From positions 1 to 64,000 of the forward strand of contig DAOPQD010000008.1 of NCBI GenBank assembly GCA_035347995.1: a stretch of 64,000 bases of DNA, given 5' to 3'. The first letter of the stretch is position 1; each line of letters begins with the position of its first letter. The notes under the pieces are model-generated. The model saw only the letters and a list, made by a program, of their open reading frames with translations, searched no databases and was not told where the DNA came from. The DNA is from JAAZNO01 sp012798275. GTDB lineage: Bacteria > Chloroflexota > Anaerolineae > B4-G1 > SLSP01. The translations under genes were made by a program, and so were the position numbers. Of the stretch, positions 53,229 through 61,063 are shown piece after piece.

Positions 53229-56200
53229 TTAGCGGTTGCGCAGGATGAGGGGGAGGTAGACCCTCAGTTCTGGCTTTACCTCAAGGTATTCGGCAAATAT
53301 CTCTTTCTGTCCCCCCTTGGACTCCACTACGGCCATCAGCAGGTAGTCGCCCACCGATACACCGCTGGTATCTAAAACGAGGTTCACAGTCTGACTCCCG
53401 CCGCCGGGGACGGTGACGTTCCGGGCATCAGTGTACACTTCTGTCTCCGCCCTGAAGTCTATCAGGCTCAGCCGGACGGTGCCTGAGGCCGCCTCGTCGG
53501 TCAGACGATTGGTGACAGTGATGGGAATGGTGACAACCTGCCCGCGCAACACCTCCACCGGGGGTACGCCCATTGCGCTCAAGGGCGGTTGACTGACGAA
53601 AGGCTCCACCTCGCCGGTGAAGGTCACGAAGGCGGTAGCCCCCAAGTCCGTCATCTCCAGTTGCGGCTCGTGGTAATGGACCAATTGCCCGGCATCACCC
53701 AGGTAGCGAACGGTATGGGTGATCTCCACCGTGGTCTCAGCGTTGAGAGTCATCTGCCAGCGCAGAGAGTTTCCCACAAGCACTCCGCCGCCGGGGTCAA
53801 CGACCTGCCCACCGGCGGGCAAGGGTTGCGTAAGGGTGATCACCACAGTTTCGGTGAAAGGGTTATCCACCCAGATGTGGGGAATGTAGGTCAGAGTATC
53901 CTCATCTACCGTGATCCGGGTGCGGATGGGATAAGGGATGGTTGGTGCATCTGCCTGGGCCGGGCTGATCGCCTGGAGCATGGCGGCAGTCGTCACCCGT
54001 GTGGGATTCCAAACAGTGCCGTCGCGGGTCACATGGTAGGTGCCAGTATCGGTGCTGCCCAGCAAGTCCATGGCTATGGTGCTGCCCTCATCGGGGGAAA
54101 CTCCCTCGTCGTCCCGTTTATAAGGCACACGAACTGTGTCCGATCCATTGCCGGCGATAGGCTTGACGCCCTCCCCCACCAGTGGCTGATAACTCATGCC
54201 CAGGAAACCGGTGTTGCCATAGTCGGCAATCACCTGGTAGACGGTATGATAAGAGGTTGGGTTGGAGACGTTAACCTCAGAATAAGACGAGCGTTCAGCC
54301 CACCACCAGCGCCCAAACAGTTTGTACTCCCCTTCACTCTTGTTGGTGATCGAGGAGATGCTGCCGCGAGCAATCTGGGGCGGTACGCCTTGAACGATGT
54401 TATCCATCCCGTGGACGGCGTTGAGGTAGATACGGCCCGCCGTGTTCAAGGAGCCGCCCATCCCTTCCACGGCCAGGTTCATCATCTGGGCGTCCTCCTG
54501 GAGCTGTTGGCTGTTCTGATACAAATCCCAAAAGGTGGACCCGACATCTACAGCCAGGACACCCGGACCGTCGGCGTAGAGGAAGGCGAGCCCTTTGATG
54601 AGATACTTTGCCAGGAAGTTGGCGATCCAATTCCCCTGCCCGCTCTCCCGGTCGCTTCGCGCCAGATGAAGGGGGAGCGCCCTTCGCTCCAGAGCAAAGG
54701 CCAGCACCATGTTGGCCTTTTCCCGCTGGGTCAGGTCTTCAATGTAAGCCTGTTCTTCCTCGGGGGTCAACGCGGGCATCTCGGCGATTGTCTCATCTCT
54801 GGTATCGGCCACGTCCTGCTTGTAGATGTCCCCCAGTGTCTGTTGAGCCGGATAGAGCTGACTTTGCAATGCCAGGTCACTTTGCAGGCCAACCTTCAAA
54901 CCATACTTCACCGCCCCATCGGTGAGAAGGTCCTCGGCGGCGGCATCCAACATATCGGCGGCATAGTAGATGTGGGCGCCGTTGAAGAACTCTTGGGCAG
55001 TGCGCACCGCATTGGCGCCGGTGAGTTCCTGTTGAAGCGCATCGCGAAAGGCGTTTCGGGCAGGCTCATGGCTGGCCTTCAAGTCGAGGATATGCCCCCA
55101 GCCACGGCCGACGACGCCGGGGAACTCCATCTTGGTCAAGTCCTTGGCTTTGTCTACGGCGTCAAACCCGTCGGCCAGGATGCCGGCGCTATCTATGACG
55201 GCCTCGGCGATGAGCTCAATTTCGTGTTCGGTCTTCTGGATGGCAAAGTAGTCGCCGTCCAGCGCGATCCTGTGGGCCTCGACCAAGACCTGATCCAGGC
55301 TGCCGTTCGTTTGGGTCGCCAGATGCTGCACTTTTTCGGCCAGCGGCGTCGGCGCGCCGCCCCCCATGGCCAGTTTGGCCACGAAGGCGTCGTAGGAGCC
55401 GTTGTGGGTAGCATCGAAGGCCCCTGGCGTGGCCGGAAAGTCCGGGGACTCGGTGTAGCCCGTGACGTAGGTGTTGCCGTCTGCATCCACGGCGATGCCA
55501 TCGCCTCTGTCATCGCGACTGCCGCCCAGGAAGGTGGCGTAGGCCAGGGCGCTGCCCGTCGGGTTCAGTTTGGCCACGAAGCCGTCGCCGTAGGTGGCAG
55601 AGCCGTCGTAGTTACAGTCGCCATCGGTGCCGCAACTCGTATCGAGGGCGCCGGGCGTGGCCGGGAAGTCGGAGGACCAGGTTACACCCGTGACGTAGGC
55701 CGCACCGCTCCCGTCCACGGCGATGGCCCAGCCGTAGTCCCAGCCGCTCCCGCCGAGGAAGGCGGCGTAGGCCAGGGCGCTGCCGGCCGGGTTGAGTTTG
55801 GCCACGAAGGCGTCCCAGTAGCCGTTGTGGATTGTATCGAAGGCCCCCGGCGTGATCGGGAAGTCGGTGGACCAGGTTTCGCCCGCGACGTAGGCAGCGC
55901 CGCTCCCGTCCACGGCGATGGCAAAGCCCCCGCTGTTCATGCTCCCGCCGAGGAAGGTGGCGTAGGCCAGGGCGCTGCCGGCCGGGTTGAGTTTGGCCAC
56001 GAAGGCGTCCCAGTAGCCGTTGTGGGTTGTATCGAAGGCGCCGGGCGTGGCCGGGAAGTCGGGGGAATTAGTGTAGCCCGTGACGTAGGCCGCGCCGCCC
56101 CCGTCCACGGCGATGGCCCAGCCGTCGTCCCAATCGCCCCCTCCGAGGAAGGTGGCGTAGGCGAGGGCGCTCCCCGCCGGCTTGAGTTTGGTCACGAAGG

Positions 56201-57653
56201 CGTCATAGCCGTCGTTCCAGGTCCTGTCAAAGGCGCCGGGCGTGGTCGGGAAGCCGGATGACTCGCTCCATCCCGTCACGTAGGCCGCGCCGCTCCCGTC
56301 CACGGCGATGGCCTCGCCGTAGTCATTGCCGCCCCCGCCGAGGAAGGTGGCGTAGGCCAGGGTGCTCCCCGCCGGGTTGAGTTTGGCCACGAAGGCGTCG
56401 TAGGAGCCGTTGTGAGTCGTATCGAAGGCCCCCGGCGTGGTCGGGAAGTCGGAGGAATAGGTACATCCCGTGACGTAGGCCGCCCCGCTCCCGTCCACGG
56501 CGATGGCAAAGCCCCCGCTGTTCATGCTCCCGCCGAGGAAGGTGGCGTAGAGGAGGGCGCTCCCCGCCGGGTTGAGTTTGGCCACGAAGGCGTCGTAGGA
56601 GCCGTTGTAGGTCGCATCGAAGGCGCCGGGCGTGGTCGGGAAGCCCGAGGAACGGGTGTAGCCTGTGACGTAGGCCGACCCGCCCGCGTCCACGGCGATG
56701 CCCCGGCCCCAGTCATCGGCGCTCCCGCCGAGGAAGGTGGCGTAGAGCAAATCATCCGGGTTGTCTTGGCTGATCGCCGGATCGCCTGCTGCCTCGGGAG
56801 AGGACAGGGAGAGGGGGAGATGGGGAGCGGCGGAGAAGGGAAAAGATACTTCAAAGGTTCCTGGTTTCAGGTTGAAGGTTACAGGTTGGCCCTCCGGTGT
56901 AGCACCCTCAACGGCCAGGAGGGGCAGGGAAAAGTCGCCCAGGGCAGTAGCGACCCTCACCCCCTGCCCTTCTCCCGCATCGGGAGAGGGGAGGAGTTCG
57001 ACGGCCTCGGCGCCCTCCACCCGCAGGCGGATGGCGGATAGATCGCCGCCATCCCGCACCTCCAGGCGCCATGGCAGGGGCGTGCCTTGCGCTCGCTCTC
57101 CGGCAGGCGCGGGGCCGGCCCCCACCACCAGGTCTACACCGGGGTAGAGGTCCCCGTAGCGGACGCCGGCATACACGGGCACGTCGGTGCGCCACGCCGC
57201 GGGGTCGTTGCCCATAAAGTAGTTGAGCGAGGTCTCCAGGCGACCGAGAGGTTCCAGGCGGGGGCGAGGGTTAGCGCCGGGGAAACTCAGTTTGAGGTTG
57301 ACGCCCCTCTGTGGAGAGGAGGAGACAAGGTGAGGGGGAGACAAGGTGATCATCTCCCTGTTCCCTTGTCCCCTTATCTCCTCGTGAAGCTGCTCCAGCA
57401 CCGTCACCCAGATCCCGTCCTCGGTCAGCCAGATGGTGCGCTCGCCGCCGCGCACCTGGAACCGGGCGCGCGGGTCGAACTGGCCGACGTTTTCGATGAA
57501 CATGACGGGGCCAGAATCCAGGGCAGCCTGTACGCGGGCCGGGGCCGGGCCCGCCGCCGAGGGGGCCGGCGCCGCCGCGCCGAGGGACGACGACACGAGC
57601 GTGGCGAGAAGAGCGATAATCAGCATCAAACGAGCAGAAGCGAGCCGCTTCAT
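53229..57653 (-). CDS. large secreted protein with seven SBBP beta-propeller repeats
   Basis: A 1474-residue protein. A signal peptide (LASARLMLIIALLATLVSSSLGAAAPA) is followed by an N-terminal beta domain (VMFIENVGQFDPRARFQVRGG) and, from about residue 300 to 770, seven SBBP repeats of about 65 residues each with core YATFLGGS and IAVDGSGAAYVTG, enough for one seven-bladed propeller. Next come a long helical region (770-1100), then beta domains with PHIWVDNPFTETVVITLTQP and a CARDB-like C-terminal domain. It ends RVYLPLILRNR. ATG at 57653 follows GAGGAGGTGC. Surface or extracellular adhesin-like role inferred; no catalytic motif seen. Confidence 0.85.
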   Translation of the reverse strand: MKRLASARLMLIIALLATLVSSSLGAAAPAPSAAGPAPARVQAALDSGPVMFIENVGQFDPRARFQVRGGERTIWLTEDGIWVTVLEQLHEEIRGQGNREMITLSPPHLVSSSPQRGVNLKLSFPGANPRPRLEPLGRLETSLNYFMGNDPAAWRTDVPVYAGVRYGDLYPGVDLVVGAGPAPAGERAQGTPLPWRLEVRDGGDLSAIRLRVEGAEAVELLPSPDAGEGQGVRVATALGDFSLPLLAVEGATPEGQPVTFNLKPGTFEVSFPFSAAPHLPLSLSSPEAAGDPAISQDNPDDLLYATFLGGSADDWGRGIAVDAGGSAYVTGYTRSSGFPTTPGAFDATYNGSYDAFVAKLNPAGSALLYATFLGGSMNSGGFAIAVDGSGAAYVTGCTYSSDFPTTPGAFDTTHNGSYDAFVAKLNPAGSTLAYATFLGGGGNDYGEAIAVDGSGAAYVTGWSESSGFPTTPGAFDRTWNDGYDAFVTKLKPAGSALAYATFLGGGDWDDGWAIAVDGGGAAYVTGYTNSPDFPATPGAFDTTHNGYWDAFVAKLNPAGSALAYATFLGGSMNSGGFAIAVDGSGAAYVAGETWSTDFPITPGAFDTIHNGYWDAFVAKLNPAGSALAYAAFLGGSGWDYGWAIAVDGSGAAYVTGVTWSSDFPATPGALDTSCGTDGDCNYDGSATYGDGFVAKLNPTGSALAYATFLGGSRDDRGDGIAVDADGNTYVTGYTESPDFPATPGAFDATHNGSYDAFVAKLAMGGGAPTPLAEKVQHLATQTNGSLDQVLVEAHRIALDGDYFAIQKTEHEIELIAEAVIDSAGILADGFDAVDKAKDLTKMEFPGVVGRGWGHILDLKASHEPARNAFRDALQQELTGANAVRTAQEFFNGAHIYYAADMLDAAAEDLLTDGAVKYGLKVGLQSDLALQSQLYPAQQTLGDIYKQDVADTRDETIAEMPALTPEEEQAYIEDLTQREKANMVLAFALERRALPLHLARSDRESGQGNWIANFLAKYLIKGLAFLYADGPGVLAVDVGSTFWDLYQNSQQLQEDAQMMNLAVEGMGGSLNTAGRIYLNAVHGMDNIVQGVPPQIARGSISSITNKSEGEYKLFGRWWWAERSSYSEVNVSNPTSYHTVYQVIADYGNTGFLGMSYQPLVGEGVKPIAGNGSDTVRVPYKRDDEGVSPDEGSTIAMDLLGSTDTGTYHVTRDGTVWNPTRVTTAAMLQAISPAQADAPTIPYPIRTRITVDEDTLTYIPHIWVDNPFTETVVITLTQPLPAGGQVVDPGGGVLVGNSLRWQMTLNAETTVEITHTVRYLGDAGQLVHYHEPQLEMTDLGATAFVTFTGEVEPFVSQPPLSAMGVPPVEVLRGQVVTIPITVTNRLTDEAASGTVRLSLIDFRAETEVYTDARNVTVPGGGSQTVNLVLDTSGVSVGDYLLMAVVESKGGQKEIFAEYLEVKPELRVYLPLILRNR
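55350..56760 (-). repeat. tandem SBBP-coding repeats (195-bp unit)
   Basis: Seven units, six of 195 bp and one longer by 33 bp (unit 6 contains a Cys-containing insert, SCGTDGDCNYDGSAT). Identity between units is high at DNA level. Units 2 and 5 share the same variant (MNSGGFAIAVDGSGAAYV), suggesting recent gene conversion or block duplication. Confidence 0.85.
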
Positions 57654-57817
57654 GGTGCACCTCCTCAATGACATCGTTGGCTCAGACAGCACGCCCTCCC
57701 CCGGCCCGGTCGCCGCCGCGGGAGCAGTCGGCTGGAGCGCGAGCGGTTGGGCGCAGTGGGTTCTGGGCGTTGTGGTGCCGGGGAAGGCGGAAACCCTCCC
57801 CGGCATCATCCTGGCTC

Positions 57818-60800
57818 TCAATAGTCCCGCATCACCAGCGGCAGAAAGACCTGCGCCCGCACCGGCAGGATCAGCAGGTCGTAGACGGCATCGCAGTAGG
57901 CGGCGTAGTCTGAGGACGGTGGGCTGACCTCCAGGTAGTAGGTTCCGGAAGTCGTCGGTGTCCAGAGAACCGAAATTCCGCGCCCCCGGTATTCATATCC
58001 CCACCATTCTCCCTGAAGGTTCATGCCAGCATCGTACAGGCGCGCCCTTGTCGCCATCCCCCACCCTAGATTGGAGGTCTCGATGCGGTAGGGCACGTTG
58101 TTGGTGACGTCCGTGCCGGGCACGGTAAACTTCACCCAGTCGGTGTCGGTGGTGGCGTGGAAGGTGTGGAACTGGATGCCGGCGTAGCCGCTGGCAGTGG
58201 TAGGGGTGTCGTCGTTCTCGTAGATGTCGGTGCTTACGGGCGATGGCTGCGGCCCCTCCAGCCAGATCTGATGGCCGGCCGCGTTGTAGTAGTAGACTGC
58301 CGGCTGAGCGCAGCGGTGGTCTACATCAACTGCCGAGCAATCTCGCGACCAGTAGAGCCCGTCGAAGTCAGCGCGGTAGTTGCCGGAAGCGTCGGCGGTG
58401 GTGTTCTGAGAGTAACTATACCAGCCCCAGTTAAGCCATCGCTGGACCTGCGGCCTGACCGGCTCGCGGGCAGGCGACCTGCCGTAAATGCGGTTGTTGG
58501 TCGCGTCGGCGTTGACCGTCAGTTCAGGGATGGTCAAGGAGACGCTGTCGCCGTCGCCGGTCTGCACCTGGACGATGTCCCCCGGGGTAATGGTCACCGG
58601 CGTGCCGTCGCTCAGCCCGCCGTAGTAGTAACCATTGTCCAGTGAGGTCGTGGAGTAGACGGCAATGGGACTGCCGTTCCGCTTCAGCGTGACGGTGACG
58701 AGCACGTTGGGCGTCTCGCTGTAGCCATTGACGGTGTCATCTCCTTTCTGGGCGTTGACGGTGAAGGCGGACGGGTAGCGGTGCGTATAGTGGCCGTTGG
58801 GGCCGGCGCTCCAGACGTCGGCGGCGTCCTGTCCGCCTACCTGCGCCCCGCTGAACGACATGTTGTAGGTCCCGCCGGTGACGGTGGTCTCGACACAGTA
58901 CCCGTACCAGTAGCCGCTGTCGCGGCGGAAGTCATACAGTCGGGCCAGCAGGTGGCCGTTGTAACCGGAGCCGGTCAGGTGACCGGTACCGCCGTCCAGC
59001 CGGGCGGTGAGGTTCTGCACCGTCATCGTCTCGGCCACCACGCCGTCCGTCACCTCGATGCGGTCGGTGGGGATGATGGTGCTCCCCATCCAGGTGGAGA
59101 ACTCCCCATCATACGAGTCAACCCACACCGAGGATTGGGTATCCTTCACAGCGCCGCCGCTGTCCTTGAGCGTGACGGTCACACTGCCGGCGCCGGGATC
59201 GCTCCAGTAGCCTGAGACCTCTGCCCAGGTCAGATCGGCGACAATGGCCGGGACCGCGCGCTCGCCATACTGGTAGTTCCCCTCGGCATCGTAGACGTAG
59301 AAGTAGGCAAAGTCGCCTCGCACCAGGTCCACCTCAGTATCCATGGCAAATTCGCCGGATCCGTTAGCGCGGGCTGCGGCACAGTCAGAGTCCCACGAGC
59401 AAGAGGTTGGGACGTAGCCCCCGGTGCTCTTGTAGAAGGTGGCTTCCACCAACCGATTGGCGCCGGTGGTGCCGGTGGCCCGGTTGGTCGTGCGGTCCAG
59501 CGTCACGTGCAGGTCGGTTGCCGTGTACTGCACGGAGACGCCCCCGCCGCTGACCCGGACGACGTCGCCAGCCCGGATGGTATCGGTGAACCAGCCGTAG
59601 TAGTAATTGGAGGCGCTGCTTCTGCCCCTGTAGGTGGAGACGATGCTCCCCGCGCGGCTCAGCGTGGCGGTGAAGTCGCCCTCCGGCTTCAGGGAGCCCC
59701 GGAAACTGCTGGAGTTGAAATTGGCGGAAATGCTGTAGGCGTAGAACCCGTAGGAGGTGCTGTTGCCGTTCGCGTCGCGGGCGTAGACGTAGCCATACGC
59801 CCTGCGGTCAAAGTCTACCTGCCCGGTGAAGTTGGCGCTGAAGTTGCCGCCGGAGTCGGTGCCGACCGTCTTGGATTGGCCGTACCAGGAGCAAGGGTCA
59901 CCGCTGGGATACGAGACCGATACTTGTACCGAACGACCGGGGTCGGTCTTGCCGGCCACGGTGTTCGCCACCGGGTCCACCCAGGCGCTCAGAGGGGCCA
60001 CGACGGTGCTGACGGTGTTGCCGTGGGCTGTCACCTCCACCACATCGCCGGGCCGCAGGGCCCAGTCATAACCGTAGGTGGGGCACGAGTGCCAGGAAGG
60101 GTGGAAGTAGTAAGAGCCACCACTGGAGCTGGTAGTAGATTGGGTCGCGATGACCTGCCCAGCCCGCAGGATGCGCAGGGTCACGGAGGTGTTCGGCGTC
60201 GTCTGGCCCGAGACCTCAGTCCACCTGTCGCCGCTGCTCCCGGGCTCGACGTAGGCGTCAATGCTGGGGTCGGTGGCCTGGATCCCTATGTCGGCTGCTT
60301 GCACACCGCCGGCAGGGCCGGCGGCCACACGGCTCAGGCCGAGCACCTGCTCGGGGAGCGCGCGGGCGGCCTCTACGGCGCAGGTGGGGGGTGAATCGTC
60401 GGCGTAGGCCGTGACGCCGGTCACGCCGGGGAGGAGAGAGAGGATATCCGTCACCTCCGGTGCTGCCCCCCGCACGGCCACGCCGTGCAGATCGGGCCGG
60501 ACCTCGAACCCCGCAATGCGTCCCTCGGCGCGGAGCCGCTCCAGCTCGTTCAGGATGGGCTGCGCCTGCCGCTGGGTTATGCTCCGGGCATACTCTGCGG
60601 CCTGCTCTGGGGTCAGGTTCGGCGGAACGTCGGTGGGATCGGGTGGAACTACAGGGAGAACAACCAGGTAGTCAGCAAGTGGCGAGGAAGGGCTTGCCAT
60701 CCTGTCTGATGCGGGGATGGGCATGGGTCTGGCAGCAATAGCAGGGATAGCGAGATGGCGCATGCCCACCAGTACCGCTGCGAGAATCACTGCGCCGATC

Positions 60801-60820
60801 AGAAAATAGAACCGTTTCAT
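57818..60820 (-). CDS. large secreted repeat protein with protease-propeptide-like start
   Basis: A 1000-residue protein. Signal/anchor MKRFYFLIGAVILAAVLVGM, then a domain (YLVVLPVVPPDPTD, ILNELERLRAEGRIAGFEVR, GVAVRGAAPEVTDILSLLPG) like the inhibitor I9 propeptide of subtilases. No peptidase follows. Residues 190-850 are about eight related beta modules with Ser/Tyr-rich cores and phrases such as VTVTLKDSGGAVKDTQS and ITPGDIVQVQTGDG. A PPC-like domain (YENDDTPTTAS, DTDWVKFTVPG) is near the end, and the last residues are AQVFLPLVMRDY. ATG at 60820 follows CAGGAGGTATTCCC within a duplicated 33-bp leader. Confidence 0.8.
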   Translation of the reverse strand: MKRFYFLIGAVILAAVLVGMRHLAIPAIAARPMPIPASDRMASPSSPLADYLVVLPVVPPDPTDVPPNLTPEQAAEYARSITQRQAQPILNELERLRAEGRIAGFEVRPDLHGVAVRGAAPEVTDILSLLPGVTGVTAYADDSPPTCAVEAARALPEQVLGLSRVAAGPAGGVQAADIGIQATDPSIDAYVEPGSSGDRWTEVSGQTTPNTSVTLRILRAGQVIATQSTTSSSGGSYYFHPSWHSCPTYGYDWALRPGDVVEVTAHGNTVSTVVAPLSAWVDPVANTVAGKTDPGRSVQVSVSYPSGDPCSWYGQSKTVGTDSGGNFSANFTGQVDFDRRAYGYVYARDANGNSTSYGFYAYSISANFNSSSFRGSLKPEGDFTATLSRAGSIVSTYRGRSSASNYYYGWFTDTIRAGDVVRVSGGGVSVQYTATDLHVTLDRTTNRATGTTGANRLVEATFYKSTGGYVPTSCSWDSDCAAARANGSGEFAMDTEVDLVRGDFAYFYVYDAEGNYQYGERAVPAIVADLTWAEVSGYWSDPGAGSVTVTLKDSGGAVKDTQSSVWVDSYDGEFSTWMGSTIIPTDRIEVTDGVVAETMTVQNLTARLDGGTGHLTGSGYNGHLLARLYDFRRDSGYWYGYCVETTVTGGTYNMSFSGAQVGGQDAADVWSAGPNGHYTHRYPSAFTVNAQKGDDTVNGYSETPNVLVTVTLKRNGSPIAVYSTTSLDNGYYYGGLSDGTPVTITPGDIVQVQTGDGDSVSLTIPELTVNADATNNRIYGRSPAREPVRPQVQRWLNWGWYSYSQNTTADASGNYRADFDGLYWSRDCSAVDVDHRCAQPAVYYYNAAGHQIWLEGPQPSPVSTDIYENDDTPTTASGYAGIQFHTFHATTDTDWVKFTVPGTDVTNNVPYRIETSNLGWGMATRARLYDAGMNLQGEWWGYEYRGRGISVLWTPTTSGTYYLEVSPPSSDYAAYCDAVYDLLILPVRAQVFLPLVMRDY

Positions 60821-60826
60821 GGGAAT

Positions 60827-60930
60827 ACCTCCTGTTTTGTGAATGGTAATGACTACAATTCCACGACGCGCAGTCCTCTGTGAAAATACTGAAGAACACC
60901 TCCTGTTTTGTGAATGGTAATGACTACAAT
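60827..60930 (-). repeat. 33-bp direct duplication in the leader of the secreted repeat gene
   Basis: The same 33 bases (plus strand ACCTCCTGTTTTGTGAATGG onward) occur at 60827-60859 and 60898-60930. On the minus strand each holds an AGGAGGT ribosome site. The inner copy serves the ATG at 60820; the outer one would drive a GTG at 60899 into a short frame with no family match. Confidence 0.85.
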
Positions 60931-60931
60931 A

Positions 60932-61044
60932 GCCAAGCTGCACCGCTCCCCTCCACGGCGCCGCAGCCCGGGTCATAATGGCTCCCGCCGAGCAAGGTGC
61001 CATAGAGAAGGGTGCCCCCGCTGCGTGTCGTATTGAAGGCTCTC
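60932..61044 (-). pseudogene. decayed SBBP repeat fragment
   Basis: Translated on the minus strand this reads AFNTTRSGGTLLYGTLLGGS then HYDPGCGAVEGSGAAWLL and a stop, which aligns with GAFDTTHNG...LAYATFLGGS...IAVDGSGAAYV of the intact SBBP repeats, with an internal gap of about 10 residues. It has no start and no flanking repeats. It appears to be the leftover of a second SBBP gene replaced when the duplicated leader arrived. Confidence 0.75.
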
Positions 61045-61063
61045 CAGAAGATACCTCCTTCAG

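Noticed and set aside
53589..56261. An 890-codon open frame on the plus strand opposite the SBBP protein
   Set aside because: It mirrors the 195-bp tandem repeats of the minus-strand gene. High G+C and repetition keep the opposite frame open; its product has a low-complexity Gly/Val/Arg pattern and no family motif.
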